A stretch of DNA of 36,720 bases from Pseudomonadota bacterium (GCA_030690985.1 JAUYFG010000223.1:1-36720); one strand, 5' to 3'. Numbered from the stretch's first letter, positions 1-9,400 are shown. The notes: generated from the letters alone by a model not told the origin. Made by a program: numbers and translations.

Positions 1-395
1 GCCTCAAGGCGAAACAGATCAAGGCCTCCGCCGAGCGGCTGCCTACCACCCCGCTGCCGGCGCTGGCCCTGGACAAAGACGGCGGCTTCTTCATCCTCGC
101 CCGCTTCGACGACGGCCAAGTCCTTATCCACGACCCCGCCAGCCCCCGCCCGGAATCCCTCCCGCTCGAAGAACTGCAAACCCGCTGGGCCGGCAGCCTC
201 ATCCTCTTCACCTCGCGCGCCTCCCTGGCCGGCGAGTTGGCGAAGTTCGACTTCACCTGGTTCATCCCGGCCATCGTCAAATACCGGCGGCTCCTCGGCG
301 AAATCCTCCTGGTTTCCTTCGCCCTGCAACTCTTCGCTCTGGTCACTCCGTTGTTCTTCCAGGTGGTGATGGACAAGGTGCTGGTGCATCGGGGG
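1..395 (+). pseudogene. type I secretion ABC exporter (HlyB family), 5' part only, broken
   Basis: The frame running through positions 3-395 encodes the end of the N-terminal peptidase-like domain (LPALALDKDGGFFILARF), the linker (LAKFDFTWFIPAIVKYRR) and the start of the first membrane segment (ALVTPLFFQVVMDKVLVHRG) of an HlyB-type permease/ATPase. These stretches closely resemble E. coli HlyB. Just after LVHRG the similarity ends abruptly, and a stop follows at 429-431. The remaining membrane helices and the whole ATP-binding domain are missing. The gene enters from outside the left edge, so its true start is not visible. With the HlyD tail at 771-1102 in the same orientation, it marks a decayed hlyB-hlyD operon that cannot make a working exporter. 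Confidence 0.85.
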
Positions 396-509
396 TCTTC
401 ATCCTGGATTCCTCAATTGCCCGCTCCGTGACCACCGGGACGCCTCATGGATGCAGGCGCGGGAGCGTCCGCTGCTGTTCACCCTTCGGGTTACTCCGCG
501 ATGTCGTCG
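396..509. other. unassigned 114-bp filler between hlyB break and intron end
   Basis: This stretch lies between the hlyB breakpoint and the 3' end of the group II intron remnant. Read on the minus strand it would be the 3' exon flank of that intron. In one minus frame it starts with five codons (DDIAE) and a TAA, and near its far end AGGAATCCAGG precedes an ATG, so it might be a scrap of a gene junction. I do not recognise it and see no complete gene. Confidence 0.35.
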
Positions 510-605
510 ATAGGGGTAGGGAAGAGCTCCCGCCCTCCCCTCCCTCCGAACCGTGCGTGCGGTTCTCCCGCACACGGCTCTCCAGTCAGTGGTTTCACAA
601 CATCG
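510..605 (-). mobile_element. group II intron 3' end remnant (domains V and VI)
   Basis: On the minus strand, positions 580-548 form a 33-nt hairpin opening GAGCCGTGTGCGG and closing CCGCACGCACGGTTC around a GAGA loop. This matches group II intron domain V, including the catalytic AGC near the 5' side. It is followed by a G-rich/C-rich stem in which GGGGAGGG can pair with CCC-U-A-CCCC, leaving one bulged A at position 517. That is the domain VI branch-point arrangement, seven to eight nucleotides before the expected intron end near 510. Nothing upstream (domains I-IV, reverse transcriptase) is present; recognisable sequence stops around 600. The boundary at 605 is approximate. Confidence 0.72.
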
Positions 606-663
606 TGATTGGCTCGCTGTGGCAAGGGCGCTGCTGCGGGCGGTGGAAGGGGGAAGCGGTGCC

Positions 664-686
664 ATCGCGAGCAAGCTCGCTCCTAC
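664..686 (-). repeat. REP family B, single unit (GTAG-GAGC type)
   Basis: Read on the minus strand this is GTAG followed by GAGCGAGCTTGCTCGCG, a short hairpin. It is the same kind as the paired elements at 25913-25970 and 29575-29632 but with a slightly different stem. It sits alone in the debris between the hlyB and hlyD remnants, 11 bp from a family A pair. It resembles the REPs common in Pseudomonas. Confidence 0.7.
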
Positions 687-697
687 GGCGACAGATC

Positions 698-770
698 GTA
701 GGTTGGGCAAAGCACAGCGTGCCCAACAAACCGTCGCGATGTTGGGCACGCTGCGCTTTGCCCAACCTAC
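698..770. repeat. REP family A pair, copy 1 (GTAG...CTAC, 73 bp)
   Basis: Two 30-nt units face outward around a 13-nt spacer. Each unit is GTAG plus a hairpin with stem GTTGGGCA/TGCCCAAC. The two units are also complementary to each other, so the whole element can form one long stem. This copy has one mismatch between arms (AAAGCACAGC on the left against the complement of GCTGCGCTTT on the right). It abuts the hlyD remnant directly. Three more 73-bp copies lie at 28262, 30789 and 36608. Confidence 0.9.
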
Positions 771-1102
771 GGGCCGTCGTCGAAAACAAGGACATCGGCT
801 TCGTCCACGCCGGCCAGGTGGCCGAGGTGAAGGTGGAGACCTTCAACTTCACCAAATACGGCACCCTGCGCGGCACCGTCACCCAGGTCTCAGGCGACGC
901 GATTCAGGACGAGAAGCGCGGCCTGGTCTATGCGGCAAGGGTGAAGCTGGATCGCACCACCCTGAACGTGGACGGCAAGATCGTGAACTTGTCACCGGGC
1001 ATGGCGGTAACGGTGGAAATCAAGACCGGAAAACGCCGGGTGATCGAGTATTTCCTGTCGCCACTGATTCAATATGGGGAGGAGAGTTTGCGGGAGCGGT
1101 GA
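771..1102 (+). pseudogene. HlyD-family membrane fusion protein, 3' part only
   Basis: The frame ending at 1102 encodes the last ~109 residues of an HlyD adaptor: ENKDIGFVHAGQ, VKVETFNFTKYGT, DEKRGLVYAARVKL, LSPGMAVTVEIKTGKRRV and IEYFLSPLIQYGEESLRER. This is the C-terminal beta-barrel and tail typical of E. coli HlyD. The N-terminal transmembrane anchor, coiled-coil hairpin and lipoyl domain are absent. Coding similarity begins at the edge of the family A REP pair, with no start codon or ribosome site. In an intact operon this gene would follow hlyB, so the middle of both genes has been lost between positions 395 and 771. Confidence 0.87.
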
Positions 1103-1105
1103 GTT

Positions 1106-1138
1106 ACATGCCGTTTCCGCCGGGCGGAAACGGCATGT
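1106..1138. terminator. perfect 33-bp palindrome between convergent ends
   Basis: The arms ACATGCCGTTTCCGCC and GGCGGAAACGGCATGT are perfectly complementary around one central G. It lies between the hlyD remnant stop (1102) and the phaC stop (1150), which converge, so a bidirectional terminator is the simplest reading. There is no clear T-run on either side, so Rho-independent action is uncertain; it could also be a repeat of another family. Confidence 0.55.
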
Positions 1139-1149
1139 GCGCTACGCGA

Positions 1150-2217
1150 TCAGGAGTCGCGTTCGTCCAACCACTTGCCGATGGCAGGCGGTACGGTCTT
1201 CTGGGCCTTGCCGCTGACGTAGATGCCGATGTGGCCGCCGGGGAAGGAGAGTTCCGTGTAGTCCTTGGTGCCGAGCTTGCCGCGCATGGCGCGGGAGGCG
1301 TCTGGCGGGACCAGATGATCCTGTTCGGCAAACACGTTGAGCACCGGCATGGTGACGTTCTTCAGGCTGACCGGCTCGCCGATTTCGAGGCCGCCCTTCA
1401 GGAGTTTGTTCTCCTGATAGAAGTCCTTGATGAACTGGCGGAAGGCTTCGCCGGCCTGGTCGGGGCTGTCGAAAATCCACTTTTCCATGCGCAGGAAGTT
1501 CTTCAGGGCTTCCGGGTCGTCCAGGGTGTCGATCAGGCCCAGGTATTTCTGTCCCATGAGCTGATAAGGCTTCAGGTTGAGGAAGGTCCAGTTGAGCATT
1601 TCGCCGGGGACGTTGCCCAGGGTGTCCACCACCAGGTCGATGTCGATCTGCTGTACCCAGTGCGAGAGCATGTTGTCCGGGGTCTGGAAATCGACCGGGG
1701 TGACCATGGTGACCAGGTTCTTCACCTTGTCCGGGTGCAGCGCCGAGTAGCACAGCGAGAAGGTGCCGCCCTGGCAGATGCCGAGGATGTTGATCTTGTC
1801 GATGCGGTGGCGTTCGCAAATCACGTCAACGCAACGGTCGAGATAACCGTTGATGTAGTCATCCAGGGTGAGGTAGCGGTCGGAGCGGTCGGGGTAGCCC
1901 CAGTCCACCAGATAGACGTCCTGGCCGGCGTCCATCAAGGCTTTCACGGTGGAACGGTTTTCCTGGATGTCGGTCATGTAGGGCCGGTTCACCAGCGCGT
2001 AGACGATGAGCAGGGGCGTCTTGCTCTGCACCTTGTCCGCCGAGGGGTTGAAGCGGAACAGGGTGAGCTTGTCTTCCTGGTAGATCACGGTCTTGGGCGT
2101 GACACCGGTGGAAATCTCGCCGACTTCCATGAGGTTCTGCACGCCGTGCGAGAGCTTCTGGCTATACGCCATGAGTTCCTGCATGACGGCGTCCGGGCGC
2201 ATGTCGAAGGGCATCAT
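1150..2217 (-). CDS. phaC: class III poly(3-hydroxyalkanoate) synthase subunit PhaC
   Basis: This 355-residue alpha/beta-hydrolase-fold enzyme polymerises (R)-3-hydroxyacyl-CoA into PHA storage granules. The lipase-like box GICQGG at 146-151 carries the nucleophilic Cys148. Asp300 (AEQDHLVPP) and His329 (PGGHIG) complete the catalytic triad expected for PHA synthases. The length and the PhaE partner directly upstream place it in class III (Allochromatium type) rather than the longer class I enzymes. Its ATG overlaps the phaE stop in an ATGA arrangement, implying translational coupling and balanced subunit synthesis. It ends convergently against the dead secretion operon. Function is assigned confidently from motifs and context; substrate chain length (probably short) is inferred from class. 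Confidence 0.95.
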   Translation of the reverse strand: MMPFDMRPDAVMQELMAYSQKLSHGVQNLMEVGEISTGVTPKTVIYQEDKLTLFRFNPSADKVQSKTPLLIVYALVNRPYMTDIQENRSTVKALMDAGQDVYLVDWGYPDRSDRYLTLDDYINGYLDRCVDVICERHRIDKINILGICQGGTFSLCYSALHPDKVKNLVTMVTPVDFQTPDNMLSHWVQQIDIDLVVDTLGNVPGEMLNWTFLNLKPYQLMGQKYLGLIDTLDDPEALKNFLRMEKWIFDSPDQAGEAFRQFIKDFYQENKLLKGGLEIGEPVSLKNVTMPVLNVFAEQDHLVPPDASRAMRGKLGTKDYTELSFPGGHIGIYVSGKAQKTVPPAIGKWLDERDS

Positions 2218-3290
2218 TTGGCATCTCCTGCTTTCTTGGTACGGGCGGCGGGGGCGCGCTTGGCGGCTGGGGTGGCTTCCGCTACCGGTTCGGAGGTAAT
2301 TGAAGCCTTACGCATCGCCTCAAGTTGTTTGTGTATTTCCTTGATTTCCTTATGCAAGCGCAGGTTGTCGCGACGCAGTTCCTGCTGCCGGCACTGGAGT
2401 GTGCTGATCTCGGCATGGGTGGGCATGTGCATGGCTTCCAGGTTCTGATCGACCATGCGGGCCATCTGCTGCTTCAGCCCCAGCAGACTGTTGACCAGGT
2501 GGCCATAGAGCTTCTGGTATTCCTCGGTCATGACGAATTCGGCGTAGGCCGCTTCGCTCATTTCCACCCACTGGTCATACAACTCGCGCAGGCTGTGGAT
2601 GGGTTTGTTATCCGTGGCGCGGGCCTGCAACGAAGCCTGGAACTTGCGCGCGGTCTCGGCGCCAAGCTTGCCGAAGGCCATCTGATAAGTCTGGGTGGCA
2701 GTGGCGTAATCCATCTGGCGTTGCGCCAGAATCTGGAACTGCTCCTGGGATTCGCGGGTGTAGCCGACGGTCGGGATCGACAGGAAGCAGTTCATCTGGT
2801 CGCGCACGGCGCCGGTGCCTTCCGGGTGGTAAGCCTGGGTGTAATCGCCAGGCATGGGCACGATGTTGGCGGCCAGACGCTGCCAGGTGTCCATCGGCAG
2901 ATCCCAGAAGGTGTTGAAACCTTTGCCCGGGTTGTTGGCACCGAACAGGTTGGGGGTTGGGCTGGTCCACATTTTCTGCATGTTTTCCAGCCAGCCGTTC
3001 ACGGCCTCCATGCCGACTTCCTTGCCGCCACCACCGACACCACTCATGAACTGCTCGGCCAGGGTGAAGTAGCCACGGCTGACATCCATCACCTTGTCGA
3101 ACACGTCACGTCCGGATGGAGGGGTCATCGGCGACACCGCCTGCCACCATTGATTGATGCCATCGGCCCAGGGATTCTTCGGTGCTTCCGGCGCCTTCAT
3201 GCCGCGCTGGGCCAGATCGCCCCAGGCTTTCCAGTAGCCCTGCTGCGATTCCATCCAGTCATTCATCCAGGTCTTGCTTATGTCCGCCAC
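2214..3290 (-). CDS. phaE: class III PHA synthase subunit PhaE
   Basis: This 358-residue protein is the non-catalytic partner of PhaC in class III synthases and is needed for full activity of the complex. It has an N-terminal stretch rich in Trp and Met (TWMNDWMESQQGYWKAW), a long helical body, and a predicted coiled coil near 295-335 (ISTLQCRQQELRRDNLRL and on), ending in a Lys/Ala-rich tail. The start is GTG at 3290, preceded by GGAGAAAG at ribosome-site distance. It begins the phaE-phaC operon, and its promoter is visible at 3327-3355. PhaE proteins are poorly conserved, so assignment leans on the neighbour PhaC as well as on length and helical character. Confidence 0.9.
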   Translation of the reverse strand: MADISKTWMNDWMESQQGYWKAWGDLAQRGMKAPEAPKNPWADGINQWWQAVSPMTPPSGRDVFDKVMDVSRGYFTLAEQFMSGVGGGGKEVGMEAVNGWLENMQKMWTSPTPNLFGANNPGKGFNTFWDLPMDTWQRLAANIVPMPGDYTQAYHPEGTGAVRDQMNCFLSIPTVGYTRESQEQFQILAQRQMDYATATQTYQMAFGKLGAETARKFQASLQARATDNKPIHSLRELYDQWVEMSEAAYAEFVMTEEYQKLYGHLVNSLLGLKQQMARMVDQNLEAMHMPTHAEISTLQCRQQELRRDNLRLHKEIKEIHKQLEAMRKASITSEPVAEATPAAKRAPAARTKKAGDAK

Positions 3291-3326
3291 GGTCTTTCTC
3301 CTTCAGGAAGAACTGCTTCGCGGCGA

Positions 3327-3355
3327 ATTTTGTGCATTGCACAAAAAGCTGTCAA
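3327..3355 (-). promoter_or_regulatory. sigma70 promoter of phaE-phaC
   Basis: On the minus strand TTGACA (3355-3350) is followed after exactly 17 bp by CAAAAT (3332-3327), a perfect -35 and a 4-of-6 -10. Transcription would begin near 3320, some 30 bp before the GTG start of phaE. The promoter lies in the gap downstream of rluE. Confidence 0.65.
3328..3346. promoter_or_regulatory. palindromic operator over the phaE promoter (PhaR-like site)
   Basis: TTTTGTGCATTGCACAAAA is a perfect 9+1+9 palindrome covering the -10 box and half the spacer of the phaE promoter. A protein bound here would block RNA polymerase. The TGC/GCA-rich core resembles sites bound by the PHA-responsive repressor PhaR in other proteobacteria; that identity is an inference, and no phaR gene lies in the window. 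Confidence 0.6.
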
Positions 3356-3359
3356 GCGC

Positions 3360-3905
3360 CTATTTGATTATTTCAATACGCAGCTCGCCCGGCCTTAAAT
3401 CGTTCAACGTATGGCCGCCGACTGCGGCGCGAATCAGCCGCAGGGTCGGATAACCGGCCTTGGCAGTCATCCGCCGTACCTGTCGGTTCTTGCCCTCGGT
3501 GAGGATGATTTCGATCCAGGTCGTGGGGATGGCGAGGCGCTTGCGCACCGGTGGATCGCGCGGCCAGAGACCGTCTGGTTCGTCGATCACGCACGCTTTT
3601 GCCGGGCGGGTGATGAAGTCGCCCAGGTTCATCGCCTGGCGCAAAGGCTCCAGATCCGCGTCGCTCGGCGCGCCTTCGACTTGCGCCCAGTAAGTCTTTG
3701 GCAGCTTGTGGCGGGGGTCGGCGAGCCGATGCTGGAGCGCACCATCGTCGGTTAGAATCAGCAGCCCTTCGCTGTCCCTGTCCAGCCGCCCGGCCGCATA
3801 GATGCCGGGAATGTCGATGAAGTCCTTCAAGCCAGGGTGCCCATCTTCCGGGGTGAATTGGCTGAGAACGCCATAGGGCTTGTTGAACAGGACGAGGCGG
3901 GCCAT
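3360..3905 (-). CDS. rluE: 23S rRNA pseudouridine synthase, RsuA/RluE type
   Basis: This 181-residue protein belongs to the RsuA/RluB/RluE/RluF family that isomerises uridine in rRNA. The family signature GRLDRDSEGLLILTDDG (about 39-55) contains the catalytic Asp in RLD, and GKNRQVRRMTAKAGYPTLRL (about 138-157) is the second conserved motif. It lacks an N-terminal S4 domain, as E. coli RluE does, which points to U2457 of 23S rRNA. Divergent placement immediately beside icd is the same as in E. coli (rluE-icd). Its stop is the only TAG in the window not supplied by a REP element. RluE rather than a paralogue is likely but not proven. Confidence 0.88.
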   Translation of the reverse strand: MARLVLFNKPYGVLSQFTPEDGHPGLKDFIDIPGIYAAGRLDRDSEGLLILTDDGALQHRLADPRHKLPKTYWAQVEGAPSDADLEPLRQAMNLGDFITRPAKACVIDEPDGLWPRDPPVRKRLAIPTTWIEIILTEGKNRQVRRMTAKAGYPTLRLIRAAVGGHTLNDLRPGELRIEIIK

Positions 3906-3934
3906 CAGTTTCGTAATTTCAATCAGGAGTTAAC

Positions 3935-5171
<1,237 letters not shown>

Positions 5172-5191
<20 letters not shown>

Positions 5192-5411
5192 TCGCTTGCG
5201 GGGGTGGCCGGGTTTTGTTATGCACCCCGAGGTGATGCAACAAGTCGATGAGTTCCTCGGCGATGGGGCCGAGCTCTTCTTTCTGCCGTTCCAGGCCTGC
5301 CAACAGCGCGACTACTTCACCAAGCAAATACTCATCAGAAAGCGTTATCTGACGTGAGTTGCCGGCTTTGGGGGAGGTACTTCTGGGGGGAGGTACTTCT
5401 GGGGTGTTCAT
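5172..5411 (-). CDS. small helical protein of unknown function
   Basis: A 79-residue frame starts with ATG at 5411 and has a strong ribosome site, CAGGAG, seven bases upstream. The middle (about 28-60, [20 protein letters not shown] and on) looks like one or two amphipathic helices, and both ends are Pro-rich. I recognise no family. The last 20 bp overlap the icd 3' end on the other strand. A 16-bp tandem duplication just after the start (GGAGGTACTTCTGGGG on the plus strand) is not a multiple of three, so the present ATG is in frame with the helical part only because of the duplication. A palindrome and a TATA-like sequence lie upstream. Probably real, but could be a chance frame. Confidence 0.5.
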
Positions 5412-5429
5412 CTGGCCGCTCCTGCGCCA

Positions 5430-5445
5430 ACGTCATGACTGACGT
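5430..5445. promoter_or_regulatory. palindrome upstream of the small helical gene
   Basis: ACGTCA-TGAC-TGACGT, 6-bp arms with a 4-bp centre, lies between the start codon at 5411 and a TGCTATAC sequence (minus strand) that could be an extended -10. The position fits an operator, but the regulator is unknown. Confidence 0.35.
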
Positions 5446-5466
5446 ATAGCACAGGGGGCCAAAGGT

Positions 5467-5491
5467 GGCGGACGCTAAAAAACGGTCCGCC
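5467..5491 (-). terminator. hairpin downstream of the cold-shock gene
   Basis: GGCGGAC and GTCCGCC form a 7-bp stem 13-37 bp past the csp stop. On the minus strand the loop holds a run of six T. A smaller hairpin (CCGCT/AGCGG followed by GTTTCTT) overlaps the csp stop codon itself. Either could end the csp transcript. Confidence 0.5.
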
Positions 5492-5503
5492 CAAGAAACC
5501 CGC

Positions 5504-5707
5504 TTAGAGCGGATTGATGTTCGAGGCCTGTTTGCCCTTCGGGCCTTCGGTCACATCAAAGGAGACCTTCTGGCCTTCCTTCAGGCTTTTGAAGCCGTTG
5601 CCCGCAATAGCGGAAAAGTGGGCGAACAGATCATCGCCACCACCATCGGGGGTAATGAAGCCGAAGCCTTTTGAGTCGTTGAACCATTTAACAATACCAG
5701 TGGCCAT
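5504..5707 (-). CDS. cold-shock domain protein (CspA/CspD family)
   Basis: This 67-residue single OB-fold protein binds single-stranded RNA and DNA. It begins [20 protein letters not shown], with the RNP1 motif KGFGFI (13-18) and RNP2-like LFAHF (27-31). The full length matches the family. AGGAG precedes the ATG. It diverges from clpS-clpA, as cspD does in E. coli and many proteobacteria, so CspD is a reasonable guess; family members are too similar to name firmly. An A/T-rich upstream region of about 100 bp could be the long leader typical of cold-shock mRNAs. Confidence 0.93.
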   Translation of the reverse strand: MATGIVKWFNDSKGFGFITPDGGGDDLFAHFSAIAGNGFKSLKEGQKVSFDVTEGPKGKQASNINPL

Positions 5708-5896
5708 GAAACCGCTCCTAAATCAAAAAACGAATAAACCCGTTTGGATCAGCCAAACCATTATGACTTGATACAAACGCGTGGCTTTTTACCTGTGTAA
5801 TGCGCTGTGCGTCAATCTTTTTGAAAGAATACATTGGCTTGAAAAATCGTTTCCCGGCGCCACAACCTCCTCGTTGCCATTTTTTTGCTCCCCACT

Positions 5897-6208
5897 ATGG
5901 CTGTCCGGCCTCACGAAGAAGGCGGATTGGCGGTCGCTCACAAGGTCGCCCCGCCGCCACCGCTATATAAGGTATTGCTTCTAAACGACGATTACACCCC
6001 GATGGAATTCGTCGTGAAGGTGCTGGAAGGCATTTTTTTCCTGAGCCGTGAACAAGCCACCCAGGTGATGCTCAAAGTGCATAATCAAGGCGCCGGAGTA
6101 GCGGGGGTCTACCCCCGGGACGTAGCGGAATCCAAGGTGCATCAGGTAACGGAATACGCCCAGAGCCAGCAGCATCCCCTGCAATGCGTCATGGAGGAAG
6201 ATCGATGA
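5897..6208 (+). CDS. clpS: ClpS adaptor for the ClpAP protease
   Basis: This protein of about 103 residues delivers N-degron substrates to ClpA. It has a flexible N-terminal arm, then [21 protein letters not shown] (the [10 protein letters not shown] pocket that reads N-terminal residues), and the ClpA-binding helices ending in [12 protein letters not shown] chose ATG 5897 (MAVRPHEEG); a TTG twelve bases upstream would add four residues. The stop overlaps the clpA start (ATGA), so the two are coupled, matching their shared function. Confidence 0.95.
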   Translation: MAVRPHEEGGLAVAHKVAPPPPLYKVLLLNDDYTPMEFVVKVLEGIFFLSREQATQVMLKVHNQGAGVAGVYPRDVAESKVHQVTEYAQSQQHPLQCVMEEDR

Positions 6209-8469
6209 TCGCCCAGGAATTGGAAGTCAGTTTGCACATGGCCTTCATGGAGGCCCGCCAGAAGCGGCATGAATTCATCACCGTCGAGCATCTCTTGCTG
6301 GCCATGCTCGACAACCCGTCAGCCGCCGAAGTGCTGCGTGCCTGTGCCGCAAATATGGAAGACCTGCGCCGGAAGCTGGCCGACTTCGTTGAGCGCCACA
6401 CACCACGTGTTCCCGGCGAAGCCGATGTCGACACCCAGCCGACCCTGGGCTTTCAGCGCGTGATCCAGCGCGCCATCCTGCACGTGCAGTCTTCCGGCAA
6501 GAAAGAAGTGACCGGCGCCAATGTGCTGGTGGCCATCTTCGGCGAGAAGGATTCGCATGCCTTGCACTTCCTTACTCAGCAGGGTCTCACCCGACTGGAC
6601 GTGGTGAACTTCATTTCCCACGGCATCGCCAAAATTCCGCAGGAACCCGCACACAGCGGACGTACTGAATCCGGCGGCGAGCAGCAGGAAAACGAAAGCA
6701 GCGCTTCCTCCCCGCTCGATTCCTTCACCGTCAACCTCAACACCCAGGCCAAGGCGGGCAAGATCGACCCGCTGATCGGCCGCGACATGGAAGTCGAGCG
6801 GGTGATTCAGACCCTGTGCCGGCGGCGCAAGAACAACCCTCTGCTGGTGGGTGAAGCCGGTGTCGGCAAGACCGCCATTGCGGAGGGTCTGGCGCGCCGT
6901 ATCGTTGAAGGCAGCGTACCGGACATCCTCAAGGAGGCCACGGTCTTTGCCCTCGACATGGGCGCCCTGCTGGCCGGCACCAAGTATCGCGGCGACTTCG
7001 AACAGCGCCTCAAAGCGGTGATCAAGCAACTCATCAACACGCCGCACTCCATCATGTTCATCGATGAAATCCATACCGTCATCGGTGCGGGAGCCGCTTC
7101 GGGTGGCACCCTGGATGCTTCCAACCTGCTCAAGCCGCCGCTTTCCGCCGGCCAACTTCGCTGTATCGGCGCCACGACCTACACCGAATACCGGGGCGTG
7201 TTCGAGAAAGATCACGCGTTGTCGCGGCGCTTCCAGAAAATCGACGTGAAGGAACCCAGCGTGGAAGAAACCGTGGCCATCCTGCGTGGCTTGAAATCGC
7301 GCTTCGAGGCGCACCACAGCGTCAAGTACACACAGGCCGCGCTCACCACGGCCGCCGAGTTGTCCGCCCGCTATATCAACGACCGCCACCTGCCGGACAA
7401 GGCCATCGACGTGATCGACGAAGCCGGCGCCGCTCAGCGCATCCAGCCCAAGTCAAAGCAGAAAAAAGTCATCACACCCAAGGAAATCGAGGACATCGTC
7501 GCCAAGATCGCGCGAGTGCCGGCCAGAACCGTGGCCAGCGACGAACGCAATGCCTTGAAGAACCTCGATCGCGACCTCAAAGCCGTGGTGTTCGGCCAGG
7601 ACAAGGCCATCGATGCGCTGGCCTCGGCGATCAAGATGACCCGCTCCGGCCTCGGCAACCCACAAAAACCGATCGGCTCCTTCCTGTTCTCCGGCCCCAC
7701 CGGGGTCGGCAAGACCGAAGTGGCGCGGCAACTGGCCTATGTGCTGGGGGTGGAGCTGATCCGCTTCGACATGTCCGAATACATGGAGCGCCACGCCGTT
7801 TCCCGCCTGATCGGCGCGCCTCCCGGCTATGTCGGCTTCGAACAGGGTGGCCTGCTCACTGAAGCCGTCACCAAGACGCCCTATGCGGTGCTCCTGCTGG
7901 ATGAAATCGAGAAGGCGCACGCGGATATCTACAACGTGCTGCTGCAAGTCATGGACCACGGCACGCTGACCGACAACAACGGGCGCCGCGCAGATTTCCG
8001 TAACGTGGCAATCATCATGACCACCAACGCCGGTGCCGAAGCCATGAACAAGACCGGCATCGGTTTCACCCTGCCGAGCACGAAGGGCGACGAGATGGCC
8101 GACATCAAGCGGCTATTCACCCCGGAATTCCGCAACCGCCTCGACGCCACCATTTCCTTCGCGGCGCTGGACGAAGACGTCATCCTGCGCGTGGTGGACA
8201 AATTCCTCATGCAACTGGAAGAACAGCTACACGCCAAGAAAGTGGAAGCGCATTTCTCCGACAACCTGCGCAAATGGCTGGCGAAGAAGGGTTTCGATCC
8301 GCTCATGGGCGCGCGCCCGATGGCCCGCTTGATTCAGGACACTTTGCGCCGCGCACTGGCCGACGAACTCCTGTTCGGCCGTCTCGCCAATGGTGGCGAA
8401 GTGAGCGTGGATGTGGACGAGTCGGACGCGATCCAGTTGCAGTTCGAGGATGCGCTGGAACCTGCCTGA
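6205..8469 (+). CDS. clpA: ATP-dependent Clp protease ATP-binding subunit ClpA
   Basis: This AAA+ unfoldase of 754 residues feeds proteins to the ClpP peptidase. It has an N-terminal Clp-N repeat domain (to about 145), then two ATPase modules: GEAGVGKT with [12 protein letters not shown] in the first, and GPTGVGKT with [10 protein letters not shown] in the second. The TGIGF motif before TPEFRNRLD is the IGF loop that docks on ClpP. ATG 6205 was chosen because GGAGGA lies at ribosome-site distance and because [14 protein letters not shown] is the usual ClpA beginning. clpP is not in the window. The gene ends 35 bp before a REP family C pair. Confidence 0.97.
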   Translation: MIAQELEVSLHMAFMEARQKRHEFITVEHLLLAMLDNPSAAEVLRACAANMEDLRRKLADFVERHTPRVPGEADVDTQPTLGFQRVIQRAILHVQSSGKKEVTGANVLVAIFGEKDSHALHFLTQQGLTRLDVVNFISHGIAKIPQEPAHSGRTESGGEQQENESSASSPLDSFTVNLNTQAKAGKIDPLIGRDMEVERVIQTLCRRRKNNPLLVGEAGVGKTAIAEGLARRIVEGSVPDILKEATVFALDMGALLAGTKYRGDFEQRLKAVIKQLINTPHSIMFIDEIHTVIGAGAASGGTLDASNLLKPPLSAGQLRCIGATTYTEYRGVFEKDHALSRRFQKIDVKEPSVEETVAILRGLKSRFEAHHSVKYTQAALTTAAELSARYINDRHLPDKAIDVIDEAGAAQRIQPKSKQKKVITPKEIEDIVAKIARVPARTVASDERNALKNLDRDLKAVVFGQDKAIDALASAIKMTRSGLGNPQKPIGSFLFSGPTGVGKTEVARQLAYVLGVELIRFDMSEYMERHAVSRLIGAPPGYVGFEQGGLLTEAVTKTPYAVLLLDEIEKAHADIYNVLLQVMDHGTLTDNNGRRADFRNVAIIMTTNAGAEAMNKTGIGFTLPSTKGDEMADIKRLFTPEFRNRLDATISFAALDEDVILRVVDKFLMQLEEQLHAKKVEAHFSDNLRKWLAKKGFDPLMGARPMARLIQDTLRRALADELLFGRLANGGEVSVDVDESDAIQLQFEDALEPA

Positions 8470-8504
8470 CGTCGGGGATAACAGCCAGCCTCAAGCCGAC
8501 CGAT

Positions 8505-8594
8505 GTAGCCCGGATGCAGCGCAGCGGAATCCGGGAATGCTGGTGAGGGTCGCTGTCAAAGCCCCCGGATTCCGCTGCGCTGCATCCGGGCTAC
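8505..8594. repeat. REP family C pair, copy 1 (90 bp)
   Basis: Two outward-facing units, each GTAG then a hairpin with stem CCCGGAT/ATCCGGG enclosing a GC-rich loop (GCAGCGCAGCGGA), flank a ~28-bp spacer. It occupies the gap between the convergent clpA and tatD stops and may help end both transcripts. A second copy is at 16025-16105. Confidence 0.9.
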
Positions 8595-8604
8595 GTGTCT
8601 GCCG

Positions 8605-9378
8605 TCAGGCCCTGGCGGCGGCAAATAGTGTAAAGAAATTGTGGCTGCTGGCCGCCGCGACTTCCTCCAATGGAATCCCCTTCAGGGTGGCGATTTCTTC
8701 CGCCACATGGCGCACATAAGCCGGTTCGTTGCGCCTGCCGCGATGCGGCACCGGCGCGAGATAGGGTGAATCCGTCTCGATCAACAGACGATCCAGCGGC
8801 ACTCGGCGCGCCACTTCCTTCAAATCCTGGGCACTCTTGAAGGTAACGATGCCGGATAGTGAAATGTAAAAACCCATCGTTAGCGCCGCTTCGGCCACTT
8901 CCCAGCTTTCCGTGAAACAGTGCATCACCCCGCCGGGGGCGGCTGCGCCCTCCTCCGCCATGATCGCCAGGGTGTCCTCGGCGGCACTTCGGGTATGGAT
9001 GATCAAGGGCTTCCCGGCGGCGCCGGCGGCGCGGATATGGGTGCGAAAGCGCGCGCGCTGCCAATCCACCTCTTCGCGATTCAGGCGGTAGTAATCCAGC
9101 CCGGTCTCACCGATGGCGACCACGCGCGGGTGCGCCGCCAATTCAACCAGTTCTTCCACCGTGGGCTCGCGGCCTTCGTCATGGTCGGGATGCACCCCCA
9201 CCGAGGCGAACAGATTGTCGTGTGCTTCGGCCAGGGCCAGGACACGTGGGAAATTCTCCAGGTTGACCGAGACACAAAGCGCATGGCTCACCTGCGCGGC
9301 CTGCATGTTTGCGAGCAAGGGGGCGACCCCCTCGCTGAAGTTGGGGAAATCGATATGGCAATGGGAGTCGATGAACAT
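8605..9378 (-). CDS. tatD: TatD-family metal-dependent hydrolase (DNase)
   Basis: This 257-residue TIM-barrel hydrolase belongs to the TatD/YcfH family. The metal-binding HxH is in MFIDSHCHIDFP (His6, His8), the conserved Glu is in VAIGETGLDYY, and later metal ligands lie in PLIIHTRSA, GGVMHCFTES and LLIETDSPYLAPVPHRG. Members are 3'-5' exonucleases or general phosphodiesterases; the substrate here is unknown. Its place after pilZ, holB and tmk matches E. coli ycfH. It is probably the last gene of the fab-to-tatD run, though a REP pair separates it from pilZ. YcfH is the better orthologue name than TatD itself. Confidence 0.93.
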   Translation of the reverse strand: MFIDSHCHIDFPNFSEGVAPLLANMQAAQVSHALCVSVNLENFPRVLALAEAHDNLFASVGVHPDHDEGREPTVEELVELAAHPRVVAIGETGLDYYRLNREEVDWQRARFRTHIRAAGAAGKPLIIHTRSAAEDTLAIMAEEGAAAPGGVMHCFTESWEVAEAALTMGFYISLSGIVTFKSAQDLKEVARRVPLDRLLIETDSPYLAPVPHRGRRNEPAYVRHVAEEIATLKGIPLEEVAAASSHNFFTLFAAARA

Positions 9379-9400
9379 GGCGAGATGCGAGAGGCGCGGA

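Noticed and set aside
553-2448. Long plus-strand open frame (631 codons) across phaC
   Set aside because: It is antisense to phaC, whose catalytic motifs are clear. High GC keeps the opposite strand open; the translation is His/Val/Asp-rich and matches no family.
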